Shown: positions 40,749 to 50,151, numbered from the stretch's first letter. The stretch is DNA of 64,000 bases from Eshraghiella crossota (GCF_025148445.1 NZ_CP102270.1:1054001-1118000), one strand, 5' to 3'. Notes: generated from the sequence alone by a model not told the origin. Translations and numbers: made by a program.

Positions 40749-42569
40749 ATGTGTGGAATAGTTGGTTACGTTGGAAAAAAACAATGTACGGATATATTAA
40801 TCGGTGCATTATCAAAGCTCGAATACAGAGGCTATGATTCTGCGGGAATTGCCGTATTTGAGAATAATAAAATTAAAGTAGAAAAGTGTCAGGGCAAACT
40901 TGAGAACCTTATCAATAAAATTAAAGAAGAAGGTAAGCCTTCAGGAACCTGCGGGATAGGACATACAAGATGGGCAACCCATGGAGAACCATCCGATATT
41001 AATTCCCATCCACATGGTAACAAAAGGGTATCAATTGTACATAACGGAATAATTGAGAATTATATGAAGATAAAAGAATTTCTTATTGAACAGGGATATG
41101 GTTTTGAAAGTGAAACCGATACCGAGGCAGTAGCGAAGCTTCTTGATTATTACTATGACGGCAATCCTGTAGATACAATTATCAAAGTACTTGCAGAGAT
41201 TGAAGGCTCATACGCACTGGGAATTATGTTCAGGGATTTCCCTGACAGGATATTTGCAGTACGCAAAGACAGTCCGCTTATAATCGGGCTTTCTGACGAA
41301 GAGAATTTTATAGCATCGGATATGACTGCCATACTTGAATTTACGAAGAAATATTATCTTCTTGAACAGAATGAAATAGCAACTATTACCAAGGATGGTG
41401 TTACGATATGTGATGTGCATAAAGAACCTGTAAAGAAGGAAATACAGGTGGCTGACTGGGATGCAGATGCTGCACAGAAAGGCGGATATGAGCATTTTAT
41501 GCTTAAAGAAATACATGAGCAGCCAACAGCCATTAAGACAACAATCACACCGCGTATTAACGAAGGAATGGTAGATTTTTCCGAATGTGGTCTTACTGAT
41601 GAGGTACTTGCGGGATATGACAATATCTTTGTTGTTGCCTGCGGTACCGCAATGTATGCCGGAATGGTGGGAAAATATATAATTGAAAAAGTGGCAAGAA
41701 CAAGAGTAACCGTTGATATGGCATCAGAATTCAGATACAGGGATCCTATAATCGGTAAAAAAGATCTTGTCATACTGATATCACAGTCAGGAGAAACAGC
41801 GGATACAAGGGAAGCAATGAACATTGCCAAGGCAAAAGGCGCAACAACACTTGCACTTGTTAATGTAAAAGGTTCTTCAATCGCAAGGGAAGCAGACCTT
41901 GTAATGTATACCCATGCCGGACCTGAAATTTCCGTTGCATCCACCAAAGCATTCACGGTACAGGTATCAATGATGTATCTTTTTGCATATAAATTAGCTT
42001 ATGCCAAGAAAATTATTGATAAAGAAACCTATATGAATTATATAAAAGAGCTTGTAGCAATACCTGATGTTATGGAAAAATTCCTTGCAGCCAAGGATGA
42101 ATGTCAGTATGCAGCCTCAAAAATAATGAATGCAGACAGTCTTTTATACATCGGACGAGGACTTGACTATGCACTTAGCATGGAGGGTGCTTTAAAGCTA
42201 AAAGAAATTTCTTACATTCATTCGGAGGCTTATGCGGCAGGCGAGTTAAAACACGGACCAATCGCCCTTATTTCAGACCAGACACCTGTTGTGGCAATTG
42301 CAACACAGTCAAGTCTGTATGAAAAAACTGTAAGCAATATACAGGAATGTAAGGCAAGGGGAGCCAAGGTCGTTCTTATGTGTGGTGAAAATGCCAAAGT
42401 TGATGAAAAGACGGCAGATATTATCATAAGAATTCCTGAAGTATCGGAGCTTGTAATGCCTGTTCTTGCGGCAGTACCTTTACAGCTTATCGCATATTAT
42501 ACTGCAGTTCTTAAGGGTAATGATGTAGATAAGCCAAGAAATCTTGCAAAATCGGTAACGGTTGAATAA
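40749..42569 (+). CDS. glmS: Glutamine-fructose-6-phosphate aminotransferase (isomerizing)
   Basis: GlmS makes glucosamine-6-phosphate from fructose-6-phosphate and glutamine, the first step toward UDP-GlcNAc. The 606-aa protein has the catalytic Cys2 (MCGIVGYVG), the glutaminase domain with GIGHTRWATHGEPS, two SIS domains (CGTAMYAGMVGKY, ISQSGETADTREA, ASTKAFT) and the conserved end DKPRNLAKSVTVE. It begins 12 bp after topB with GGAGG, so there is no room for the usual glmS ribozyme. Confidence 0.97.
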   Translation: MCGIVGYVGKKQCTDILIGALSKLEYRGYDSAGIAVFENNKIKVEKCQGKLENLINKIKEEGKPSGTCGIGHTRWATHGEPSDINSHPHGNKRVSIVHNGIIENYMKIKEFLIEQGYGFESETDTEAVAKLLDYYYDGNPVDTIIKVLAEIEGSYALGIMFRDFPDRIFAVRKDSPLIIGLSDEENFIASDMTAILEFTKKYYLLEQNEIATITKDGVTICDVHKEPVKKEIQVADWDADAAQKGGYEHFMLKEIHEQPTAIKTTITPRINEGMVDFSECGLTDEVLAGYDNIFVVACGTAMYAGMVGKYIIEKVARTRVTVDMASEFRYRDPIIGKKDLVILISQSGETADTREAMNIAKAKGATTLALVNVKGSSIAREADLVMYTHAGPEISVASTKAFTVQVSMMYLFAYKLAYAKKIIDKETYMNYIKELVAIPDVMEKFLAAKDECQYAASKIMNADSLLYIGRGLDYALSMEGALKLKEISYIHSEAYAAGELKHGPIALISDQTPVVAIATQSSLYEKTVSNIQECKARGAKVVLMCGENAKVDEKTADIIIRIPEVSELVMPVLAAVPLQLIAYYTAVLKGNDVDKPRNLAKSVTVE

Positions 42570-42591
42570 TTTATAACAGAAGGAAAGACAA

Positions 42592-43257
42592 ATGGAAGAA
42601 TTAAAAATAGCACAGTTATTTGATTTAACTGAAACAATAGCGGCGCCGCTTTTTATGAGACATACATATCCCTGGGAGGTGCTTCCTGAAATAGGAGAAT
42701 ATATACTAGAACTTGGCGGAACGCTTTCTTTTGATGAATATGAGCTTGTGAATGATAATATCTGGATTGCAAAGAGTGCCAAAGTTGCACTAACGGCAAG
42801 CATTACCGGGCCTTGTATCATAGGCAAAAATGCAGAGATAAGACATTGTGCATTCATAAGAGGCAATGCCATTGTAGGTGAAGGAGCAGTTGTAGGCAAC
42901 TCAACGGAACTTAAGAACGTTGTCCTTTTTAACAAAGTACAGGTACCTCATTATAACTATGTGGGTGATTCAATCCTTGGCTACAGGTCACATATGGGAG
43001 CAGGTTCCATAACTTCCAATGTCAAATCCGATAAGACCCTGGTTGAGATAAAAGATGGCGATACCATTATCAAAACAGGTCTTAAGAAAATGGGCGCAAT
43101 CCTCGGCAATAATGTTGAGGTAGGATGTGGCTCTATTCTTAATCCGGGAAGCGTTATCGGTGCGGGAACCAATATATATCCGCTTTCAAGTGTAAGAGGA
43201 TACGTTCCGGCGAAGAGCATATATAAAAACCAAAACGAAATAGTTGATAAAAGATAA
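42592..43257 (+). CDS. Left-handed beta-helix (hexapeptide) protein, GlmU C-terminal-like
   Basis: A 221-aa protein whose middle and end are hexapeptide repeats of the left-handed beta helix (IAKSAKVA, ITGPCIIGKNAEIRH, IVGEGAVVGNSTELKNV, MGAGSITSNV, VGCGSILNPGSVIGAGTNI). Its first 60 residues lack the nucleotidyltransferase domain of GlmU. The pattern is close to the acetyltransferase part of GlmU-like sugar-nucleotide enzymes. Following glmS by 22 bp suggests a role in amino-sugar or UDP-sugar synthesis; which reaction is not known. Confidence 0.85.
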   Translation: MEELKIAQLFDLTETIAAPLFMRHTYPWEVLPEIGEYILELGGTLSFDEYELVNDNIWIAKSAKVALTASITGPCIIGKNAEIRHCAFIRGNAIVGEGAVVGNSTELKNVVLFNKVQVPHYNYVGDSILGYRSHMGAGSITSNVKSDKTLVEIKDGDTIIKTGLKKMGAILGNNVEVGCGSILNPGSVIGAGTNIYPLSSVRGYVPAKSIYKNQNEIVDKR

Positions 43258-43290
43258 AAATACTGCCGTAATATTGAGGCATATGGTGTT

Positions 43291-43330
43291 AAGGACGGGA
43301 ATAGTAGAAAGCGTATCCCGTCCTTTGTTC
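43291..43330 (+). terminator. Terminator after the glmS cluster
   Basis: AAGGACGGGA (43291-43300) pairs with TCCCGTCCTT (43316-43325), 15-nt loop, then TTGTTC. The T run is weak. Confidence 0.65.
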
Positions 43331-43391
43331 ATATTTTTATAAAAGAAGCATATAAATGTCTTATATAAAGTGTATTATACGGGGGAAAATA

Positions 43392-43748
43392 ATGAAAAAA
43401 GCGGTGTTTTCAATTTTTAAGTCATTAATTATTGCATACATAGTTACAGGGGTTCTGCTTCTTTTAGCAGCACTTCTTATGCAGAAAATAGGACTTAAAG
43501 ACAATCAGGTAAGGCTCTTTGTTATTCTTATTTACGGCGTTTCTAATATTGTGTCAGGTTTTATTTTCGGTAAAATGAGGAAAAACAGGAGACTTCTTAA
43601 CGGGATTATAATAGGAGTGGCATATTTTGCTATGTTAGTCCTGATTTCCGCAATAATAAATAAAGGGTTTGAAAATGAACTGGGTAAAAATATAATTTCC
43701 TTAGTAATATGTATACTCGGAGGGGCAATTGGCGGAATTATGAGTTGA
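43392..43748 (+). CDS. TIGR04086-type small membrane protein
   Basis: A 118-aa integral membrane protein with four hydrophobic segments and a basic N-terminus (MKKAVFSIFKS). The sequence matches the pattern of the TIGR04086 family, common next to yajC and tgt genes in Clostridia, whose function is unknown. I start it at ATG 43392; the frame extends upstream without a ribosome site. It lies 61 bp before the zinc-ribbon gene. Confidence 0.78.
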   Translation: MKKAVFSIFKSLIIAYIVTGVLLLLAALLMQKIGLKDNQVRLFVILIYGVSNIVSGFIFGKMRKNRRLLNGIIIGVAYFAMLVLISAIINKGFENELGKNIISLVICILGGAIGGIMS

Positions 43749-43808
43749 CCGCTTATTAAAATTTGAGTATACTTATAACAAATATTTTTACCTAAGGAGT
43801 GTAGTACG

Positions 43809-44309
43809 ATGAGCAATAATGAAATAGAAGCATGTCAGAAAAAATATAAAGAGCTTGAAGCAGGAAAAAGCGGAATATATAACACAATAGGACGCCTTTA
43901 TTTTGAAAAATATAAAGATTCTCCGGAGGGTGAATTTGCTGACAGTGTTAACCAGATTAACAAAATAAATGAGGAAATGAAGCAGATTGATCTTAGAATC
44001 AAATTTATAAACGGTATTGTGGTATGTACTAACTGCGGACTTGAAAACGGGGTTAAATCGTCTTTCTGTTCCGGATGCGGAACAAGACTTCCACATACAT
44101 ATTCAACAGATGGAATGAGATGCAGCAATTGCGGAGGACTTATTAATCCGGGTCAGAAATTCTGCGGAAGTTGCGGAGCTGCCATTCCACAGACAGAGAC
44201 AGCTGCGGCAGCAGAACCCGTATCACAGGTTAAGACATGTCCTAACTGTGGATGTGAACTTGAAAATGATGCAGTATTCTGTTCAGAATGTGGTACTAAA
44301 ATCGACTAG
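43809..44309 (+). CDS. Triple zinc-ribbon protein
   Basis: A 166-aa protein with an N-terminal coiled coil (about 1-65) and three zinc ribbons of the CxxC-x(11-12)-CxxC type: CTNCG...CSGCG, CSNCG...CGSCG and CPNCG...CSECG. Each pair of knuckles is intact. The tandem of these ribbons looks like a metal-stabilised scaffold or a protein-binding adaptor. AAGGAG precedes the ATG. No catalytic domain is present. Confidence 0.82.
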   Translation: MSNNEIEACQKKYKELEAGKSGIYNTIGRLYFEKYKDSPEGEFADSVNQINKINEEMKQIDLRIKFINGIVVCTNCGLENGVKSSFCSGCGTRLPHTYSTDGMRCSNCGGLINPGQKFCGSCGAAIPQTETAAAAEPVSQVKTCPNCGCELENDAVFCSECGTKID

Positions 44310-44328
44310 AATCCGGAGGTATACATAG

Positions 44329-45429
44329 ATGGCTGGGTCATCTTTTGGAAATCAGTTTAGAATAACTACATGGGGAGAATCTCATGGTAAGGGATTAGGT
44401 GTGGTAATTGACGGATGTCCTGCAGGATTAAGCCTTTCAGAGGAAGATATCCAGAAATACCTTGACCGCAGAAAACCGGGAGTATCGCAGTACGTTACTA
44501 AGCGTAAGGAAAGTGATACGGCTAAGATAATGTCCGGCGTTTTTGAAGGCAGGACGACGGGAACACCTATCTCAATCATGGTTCTTAATGAGGATCAGAG
44601 ATCAACAGATTATTCCGATATAGAGATGTTTTACAGACCGGGGCATGCTGACTATACTTTTGACAGCAAGTATGGCTTCAGGGATTACAGAGGCGGCGGA
44701 CGTTCATCCGGTCGTGAGACGATTGCAAGGGTGGCTGCGGGTGCAGTTGCCGCAAAGATTCTTAAAGAACTCGGTATAGAAATTACTGCCTATACCCAGT
44801 GCATCGGCGGAATTGGAATTGATTATTCAAGATTTGATATTGAAGAACGGGACAGAAATCCTTTTTCGGTTCCTGATAAAGAAGTTGCGGTTTCCATCGA
44901 GAATAAGGCAAAGGAAACCATTGAGAATCTTGATTCTCTTGGAGGAATTATAGAATGTGTCGTAAAAGGTATGCCGGCTGGTATCGGTGAGCCTGTATTT
45001 GATAAGCTTGACGCACAGCTTTCAAAGGCTGTAATGTCAATCGGAGCGACTAAAGGCATTGAAATAGGTGACGGTTTTATGGTTGCCGAGACAACGGGCA
45101 GCGAAAATAATGATGAATTTTATAACGATAACGGTCATATAGCAAAGAGAACCAATCATTCGGGAGGAGTGCTTGGCGGAATAAGTGACGGCAGTGATAT
45201 AATTTTCAGGACTGCCATCAAGCCTACGCCTTCCATATCATCATTACAAAGTACCGTAAGCCGTAACGGTGATGAGATGCAGGTATGTATAAAGGGCAGA
45301 CATGACCCCGTTATCGTACCGAGAGCAGTTGTTGTGGTTGAAACAATGACAGCATGTACCATACTGGACCTGCTTATGGCTAATATGACATCCAGAATGG
45401 ATTATTTAAAGAAAGTGTATGACAAATAA
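44329..45429 (+). CDS. aroC: Chorismate synthase
   Basis: AroC converts EPSP into chorismate, the last shikimate step, with reduced FMN. The 366-aa protein opens with GNQFRITTWGESHGKGLGVVIDG, has the FMN-binding RPGHADYTFDSKYG and RGGGRSSGRETIARVAAGA, and later AIKPTPSISS and DPVIVPRAVVVVE. Complete. A GGAGG site precedes it. It overlaps tgt by one base. Confidence 0.97.
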   Translation: MAGSSFGNQFRITTWGESHGKGLGVVIDGCPAGLSLSEEDIQKYLDRRKPGVSQYVTKRKESDTAKIMSGVFEGRTTGTPISIMVLNEDQRSTDYSDIEMFYRPGHADYTFDSKYGFRDYRGGGRSSGRETIARVAAGAVAAKILKELGIEITAYTQCIGGIGIDYSRFDIEERDRNPFSVPDKEVAVSIENKAKETIENLDSLGGIIECVVKGMPAGIGEPVFDKLDAQLSKAVMSIGATKGIEIGDGFMVAETTGSENNDEFYNDNGHIAKRTNHSGGVLGGISDGSDIIFRTAIKPTPSISSLQSTVSRNGDEMQVCIKGRHDPVIVPRAVVVVETMTACTILDLLMANMTSRMDYLKKVYDK

Positions 45430-46568
45430 TGGAATATAAAGTATTAAAAACAGACGGAAAAGCCAAGAGAGCCGAGATGAAAACAGTCCATGGCACGATA
45501 CAGACTCCTGTATTTATGAATGTCGGTACCGTTGCCGCCATCAAAGGTGCTGTTTCGACGGACGATCTGCGTGAGATAGGCTGTCAGGTTGAACTTTCCA
45601 ATACCTATCATCTGCACGTCCGTACAGGAGACAAGCTCATTAAGGAAATGGGCGGTATCCGTGAATTTATGAACTGGGACAGACCCGTTTTAACAGATTC
45701 GGGCGGATTTCAGGTTTTTTCACTTGCCAAGCTCCGTAAGATTAAGGAAGAGGGCGTTTCCTTTAATTCACATATTGACGGGCATAAGATTTTTATGGGG
45801 CCTGAGGAAAGTATGCAGATACAGTCAAACCTCGGTTCCACAATTGCAATGGCATTTGATGAATGTATAGAAAATCCTTCTCCAAGGGATTATGTTCAAA
45901 AATCAGTTGACAGAACTACAAGGTGGCTTGTAAGATGTAAGAATGAAATGGCGCGACTTAATTCATTGCCTGATACAGTCAATAAGGAACAGCTTTTATT
46001 TGGTATCAACCAGGGCGGAACTTATGACGACATCAGAATCAATCATGCCAAGGCAATAGCCGGACTTAATCTTGACGGCTATGCAATAGGCGGACTGGCT
46101 GTTGGAGAGACCCATGAAGAAATGTACAGAATTATTGATTCCGTAGTTCCTAATCTTCCGGCAGACAAGCCGGTATATCTTATGGGCGTTGGTACTCCTG
46201 CGAATATACTTGAAGCAGTGGACAGAGGTGTCGATTTCTTTGACTGTGTATATCCTTCAAGAAACGGAAGACATGGTCATGTATATACAAGGTTTGGAAA
46301 GCTCAATCTTTTTAACGCACAATATGAGAAAGACGCCAGACCAATAGAAGAAGGCTGCGGATGTCCTGCATGCAGAAGTTACAGCAGAGCATATATAAGA
46401 CACCTTCTTAAAGCAAAGGAAATGTTAGGAATGAGACTTTGCGTGCTTCATAATCTGTATTTTTATAATCATCTTATGGAGCAAATCAGAGAAGCTATAG
46501 ATGAAGGCAGATATAGTGAATTTAAGAAAGAGACTTTAGAGAGTCTACAAGGAGGACAGACATCATGA
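45429..46568 (+). CDS. tgt: tRNA-guanine transglycosylase
   Basis: Tgt swaps guanine 34 of certain tRNAs for the queuosine precursor. The 379-aa protein has the nucleophile region LTDSGGFQVFSL, the GGLAVGE turn, the second catalytic aspartate region FFDCVYPSRNGRHG and the zinc site CGCPACRSY with the C-terminal His of LHNL. Complete. It overlaps aroC by one base and yajC by four, so the three are co-translated. Its pathway partner queA is at 28855. Confidence 0.97.
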   Translation: MEYKVLKTDGKAKRAEMKTVHGTIQTPVFMNVGTVAAIKGAVSTDDLREIGCQVELSNTYHLHVRTGDKLIKEMGGIREFMNWDRPVLTDSGGFQVFSLAKLRKIKEEGVSFNSHIDGHKIFMGPEESMQIQSNLGSTIAMAFDECIENPSPRDYVQKSVDRTTRWLVRCKNEMARLNSLPDTVNKEQLLFGINQGGTYDDIRINHAKAIAGLNLDGYAIGGLAVGETHEEMYRIIDSVVPNLPADKPVYLMGVGTPANILEAVDRGVDFFDCVYPSRNGRHGHVYTRFGKLNLFNAQYEKDARPIEEGCGCPACRSYSRAYIRHLLKAKEMLGMRLCVLHNLYFYNHLMEQIREAIDEGRYSEFKKETLESLQGGQTS

Positions 46569-46864
46569 TTTTATTAAGTTCAAACGGAGCGGGCAGCATT
46601 TTACTTTTAGTAGGTTATATAGCAATTTTTGCAGCTATTATGTATTTTGCAGCAATCAGACCACAGAAGAAACAGCAGAAGAAACAGCAGGAAATGATTA
46701 ATTCAATGGAAAAGGGCGACAGTGTTCTTACTACAAGCGGTTTCTACGGAGTTGTTATTGATATAACAGACGATACAGTTATCGTTGAATTCGGAAGCAA
46801 TAAGAATTGCAGAATTCCAATGCAGAAATCAGCAATCGTTCAAATTGAAAAAGCTGAAGCTTAA
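46565..46864 (+). CDS. yajC: Preprotein translocase subunit YajC
   Basis: YajC binds the SecDF complex. The 99-aa protein has one membrane helix (about 11-32) followed by YFAAIRPQKKQQKKQQEM, the characteristic basic region, and the beta-rich domain (SVLTTSGFYGVVIDITDDTV). It overlaps tgt by ATGA, a common pair in bacteria. A terminator follows. Confidence 0.95.
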   Translation: MILLSSNGAGSILLLVGYIAIFAAIMYFAAIRPQKKQQKKQQEMINSMEKGDSVLTTSGFYGVVIDITDDTVIVEFGSNKNCRIPMQKSAIVQIEKAEA

Positions 46865-46877
46865 GCTATGAACAGAG

Positions 46878-46915
46878 CACGTTGGTTACATAAATGTGGA
46901 CCAGCGTGTTTTTTT
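46878..46915 (+). terminator. Terminator after aroC-tgt-yajC
   Basis: CACGTTGGT (46878-46886) pairs with ACCAGCGTG (46900-46908; one T-G pair), followed by seven T. Confidence 0.85.
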
Positions 46916-46998
46916 ATGCTTTTCTTCTCTTATGTGAATATTTATGGTATCATATAAGAAGCTTTTATTAATTTATGAGTTTATCAGGGAGGTGTAAT

Positions 46999-47991
46999 AT
47001 GGCTAAGTCATCAAACCAGAAATTAAAACTTATATATCTTATGAAAATCCTGTTGGAGAAAACCGATGAGACGCACAGCATTACCATGTCGGAGATTATT
47101 GATTCTCTGGATGCATACAATATAAGTGCGGAGCGTAAAAGCCTGTACAATGATATAGAAAATCTCAGGGTATACGGACTTGATATAATAGGAGAACAGC
47201 AGGACAGAACATTTTCTTATCATGTAGGCAACAGACAATTTGAACTGGCAGAATTAAAGCTGCTTGTAGATTCCATTCAATCCGCAAAATTCATTACAGC
47301 CAAGAAATCTAACGAGCTCATTAAAAAGATAGAGGGCTTTGCCAGTAAATACGAGGCTTCCCAGTTAGACAGACAGGTATTTGTAGCAGGGCGTGTAAAA
47401 ACAATGAATGAAAGTATTTATTATAATGTCGACAGAATTCATACAGCCATTGCGGAAAATTCAAGAATAACATTCCAATATTTCCAGTGGAATGTTAACA
47501 AGGAGATGGAACTTCGTCATGATGGCGCATTATACGAGGTAAGTCCATGGTCATTATCATGTAATGACGATAATTATTACTTAATAGCTTATGACGGAAC
47601 ATCAGATAAAATCAAGCATTTCCGTGTAGACAAAATGCTTCATATTAACCCAAACGGCAAAGGCAGGGAAGGGAGACAGGTATTTAAGTCACTTGATATG
47701 GCAGCATACCTTAGAAGAATGTTTGGAATGTATGACGGAAAACCGGAGAGAGTCAGGATAGAATGTGATAATTCCTGTGCAGGGATGATAATTGACCGCT
47801 TTGGCAAAGATGTATCCATGATTAAACTGGATGATAAAAAATTTGCCATAAATGTAGAAGTGGCAGTCAGCAGACAGTTTTTTGCATGGCTTATGAGCCT
47901 TGGCAAAGGCGTTACACTTACAGGCCCGGATCATGTTGTTTCGGTGATGAAGGAAGAAATTGACAGATTAGTTGAACAATACAGAAAATAA
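46999..47991 (+). CDS. WYL-domain transcriptional regulator
   Basis: A 330-aa regulator with an N-terminal winged helix (KLIYLMKILLEK, SEIIDSLDAYNISAERKSLYNDIENL) and a WYL domain (ISVEYFQW-like TFQYFQWN, then SPWSLSCNDDNYYLIAYD and KHFRVDKM). WYL domains bind a ligand, in some cases a nucleic acid. ATG 46999 follows GGGAGG. It is isolated and sits at the edge of the region with lineage-specific genes. Confidence 0.88.
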   Translation: MAKSSNQKLKLIYLMKILLEKTDETHSITMSEIIDSLDAYNISAERKSLYNDIENLRVYGLDIIGEQQDRTFSYHVGNRQFELAELKLLVDSIQSAKFITAKKSNELIKKIEGFASKYEASQLDRQVFVAGRVKTMNESIYYNVDRIHTAIAENSRITFQYFQWNVNKEMELRHDGALYEVSPWSLSCNDDNYYLIAYDGTSDKIKHFRVDKMLHINPNGKGREGRQVFKSLDMAAYLRRMFGMYDGKPERVRIECDNSCAGMIIDRFGKDVSMIKLDDKKFAINVEVAVSRQFFAWLMSLGKGVTLTGPDHVVSVMKEEIDRLVEQYRK

Positions 47992-48046
47992 GAACATAGA
48001 TTCGATATGCAAGGTGTGTTTATGGGACAGCCGGTTAAACTATAAT

Positions 48047-48088
48047 AGGAATCAGATAAGAGAAATACTCTTACTGATTCCTGTTTTA
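48047..48088 (+). terminator. Terminator after the WYL gene
   Basis: AGGAATCAG pairs with CTGATTCCT and AAGAG with CTCTT across a small internal loop, loop AAATA, then GTTTTAA. Confidence 0.75.
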
Positions 48089-48130
48089 ATATGGGAAAAT
48101 TAAAAAAATGTCAAATAGGAGGACAATATT

Positions 48131-48391
48131 ATGTTAGGAACAGATGGAAGATTATATGATTCAGATTTTGATTTTGATGAAGACGGAAAGCTTAATGCAT
48201 ACGAGTATTCAGTTATGGATGATTTGGTTTTCGGACATGAAGACGCATGCACAAGTGATGAGACTGAACTAGAAGATGATTTATTACTGGCAGGATTAAA
48301 TGAGATAGAACTTGAATGTATGGACGCGGACGAAAGAAGAGAAGCACTGGAGGATGCAGGACTGGATCCGGATGATTATGACTTTGACTAG
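48131..48391 (+). CDS. Small acidic protein with one EF-hand
   Basis: An 86-aa, strongly acidic protein. It contains a complete EF-hand loop, DFDEDGKLNAYE, with acidic residues at positions 1, 3, 5 and 12, Gly at 6 and a hydrophobic residue at 8, flanked by helix-forming segments. The C-terminal half is rich in Glu and Asp (ECMDADERREALEDAGLDP). GGAGGA precedes the ATG. No signal peptide is seen, so a cytoplasmic calcium-binding role is likely. I do not recognise the family. Confidence 0.75.
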   Translation: MLGTDGRLYDSDFDFDEDGKLNAYEYSVMDDLVFGHEDACTSDETELEDDLLLAGLNEIELECMDADERREALEDAGLDPDDYDFD

Positions 48392-48442
48392 GTCACAAAG
48401 AAAACAGAGTTATTGATATTTCAATGAAAGCAGGTGTTAAGT

Positions 48443-48838
48443 ATGAAAGAAAAAAGTTCTTTTGCAGAAGTATTGGTTTCAATTCTTATATTTATTGCTG
48501 TGTTATATATTATCGGTTCGATTGGTAATAAGAAAGAAAGTGATACAGCAAGTTACAGCCACAGCCGGTATTCAAGCAGTTACAGTACTAAGTCAACAAC
48601 CGGAAGTGGATCGTCCTATAACAGCAGTACGAAGAAAAATACAACCGGAACAAGCAACACAAAGAAAAATAATACCGTAACAAGCAGTTCAAAGAAAAAC
48701 AATCCATACAATTCATACGATGATGGTTATGATGATATATACATGGATGACGATTATGATTATGACCGGTATTATAAAGACAGCGATTATGCTGACGGCG
48801 TAGATGATGCAATGGATGATCTTGACGAAGATTGGTAG
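48443..48838 (+). CDS. Membrane-anchored Ser/Asn-rich and Asp/Tyr-rich low-complexity protein
   Basis: A 131-aa protein with one N-terminal membrane helix (about 10-27), a basic-Ser/Thr/Asn-rich low-complexity part with repeats of SSKKN and NTKKN, and a very acidic Asp/Tyr-rich tail. No enzyme domain is visible. It is a small anchored, probably extracellular or cytoplasmic, linker of unknown function. ATG 48443 is chosen with a weak AGG site; GTG 48434 is an alternative. It follows the EF-hand protein and precedes the XRE-like gene by eight bases. Confidence 0.68.
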   Translation: MKEKSSFAEVLVSILIFIAVLYIIGSIGNKKESDTASYSHSRYSSSYSTKSTTGSGSSYNSSTKKNTTGTSNTKKNNTVTSSSKKNNPYNSYDDGYDDIYMDDDYDYDRYYKDSDYADGVDDAMDDLDEDW

Positions 48839-48846
48839 GAGAAAGA

Positions 48847-49365
48847 ATGCGAAATCAGAAGTTATATGAATCAGTCAGAAAATACATAGATAAGTATTAC
48901 ATTGATAGGCATGAAGAAGATGCAGTAGAATCGTATGCCGTTGAAAGTATACAGAAAACGAAGGCAACGGATACCATATCTTTGACACTGCCTGTTAATC
49001 GTAATATAGAAAGTCTTATGGGACAGATGGATGAAACATTTTCCCAGCGATTGCTGCGCCTTATAGATGAGAGAGGCATGACGGATTCAGAAGCATATAA
49101 TAAAGCTTATGTGGATCGACGCCATTTCTCTAAGATAAGAAAAGACGTGAATTATAGTCCGAATAAGAAAACAGTATTGGCATTTGCAATAGCATTAGAA
49201 TTATCCATTGATGAAGCGAAGGATCTTCTGAATTCTGCCGGCTTTGCCCTTTCAAGAAGTTCAAAAACGGATATTATCGTAGCATATTTCTTGCAAAATA
49301 AGATATACGATATGTTTGAAATAAATGAGATATTAGATGCTTACGGACAGCCAATTTTTGAGTAA
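48847..49365 (+). CDS. XRE-like helix-turn-helix protein
   Basis: A 172-aa protein with a predicted helix-turn-helix in the middle (about 55-115; SQRLLRLIDERGMTDSEAYN, then DRRHFSKIRKDV). The pattern is close to XRE/Cro-type DNA-binding domains, but with an unusual turn. The start is ATG 48847 after AGGAGA. It sits 86 bp before the VWA gene in a block of lineage-specific genes and may regulate it; that is inference. Confidence 0.7.
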   Translation: MRNQKLYESVRKYIDKYYIDRHEEDAVESYAVESIQKTKATDTISLTLPVNRNIESLMGQMDETFSQRLLRLIDERGMTDSEAYNKAYVDRRHFSKIRKDVNYSPNKKTVLAFAIALELSIDEAKDLLNSAGFALSRSSKTDIIVAYFLQNKIYDMFEINEILDAYGQPIFE

Positions 49366-49451
49366 GCAATAAATTGTCGCCTATCATGCGACCAGCTCTG
49401 TTGGTTTCGTAGATATAATGTGATTACAATAAACCGAAGGAGGTAAATCAC

Positions 49452-50111
49452 ATGAATAAAGAATTAACAGAACTTGTATTTATTTTGGACAGAAGTGGCT
49501 CAATGGGTGGACTGGAGAGCGACACAATCGGTGGATTTAACGGGATGATAGAGAGGCAGAAAAAAGAAAAAGAAAAAGTCAATGTGACTACAATCCTCTT
49601 TGATGATGAAGTGGAAATCATTCATGATCGTTTCCCAATTGATGCAGTTCAGCCGTTGACGGATAAAGAATATTATGTCCGGGGATGTACGGCACTTCTT
49701 GATGCGGTAGGACATGCAATTAACAAAATTGACAATGTGCAGAAACATTTGCCGGAGGAACATCGTGCCGGAAAAGTATTGTTTGTAATCACTACAGATG
49801 GATTAGAAAATTCCAGTACAGAGTTTAATTACAATAACATTAAGCGAATGATTGAAGCAAAGAAAGAATGTGGTTGGGAATTCTTATTCCTTGGAGCTAA
49901 TATCGATGCCGGTAAAGAAGCAGAGAAAATTGGAATTGCAAGAAACAGGGCTGTTACATACGAGAATGACCATGATGGAATAGCACTCAACTACGAGACC
50001 GTTGGCAGAGCAGTGAGAGGCATTACAAAAAGCAGAAACTGCAGTGTTGAACTTGATGATGCGTGGGCAGAGGATATCGCAGAATATCATGATAAGGCGG
50101 GAAAAAGGTAG
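49452..50111 (+). CDS. von Willebrand factor A-domain protein
   Basis: A 219-aa single VWA domain. The metal-ion-dependent adhesion site is complete: DRSGSMG (DxSxS), the threonine in GCTALLDAVG and the aspartate in TTDGLENSS. There is no signal peptide, so it is cytoplasmic and probably binds a partner protein. AAGGAGG precedes the ATG. A gene for an unrecognised zinc-ribbon protein follows 40 bp later. VWA proteins of this kind occur in stress and phage-defence clusters; here that is a suggestion only. Confidence 0.85.
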   Translation: MNKELTELVFILDRSGSMGGLESDTIGGFNGMIERQKKEKEKVNVTTILFDDEVEIIHDRFPIDAVQPLTDKEYYVRGCTALLDAVGHAINKIDNVQKHLPEEHRAGKVLFVITTDGLENSSTEFNYNNIKRMIEAKKECGWEFLFLGANIDAGKEAEKIGIARNRAVTYENDHDGIALNYETVGRAVRGITKSRNCSVELDDAWAEDIAEYHDKAGKR

Positions 50112-50151
50112 ACAGAGTATTACAGTAATTTATAAAGGAGATGGCAATAAG

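Noticed and set aside
41354-41956. Minus-strand open frame of 200 codons in glmS
   Set aside because: Shadow frame; no start site and glmS is well conserved here.
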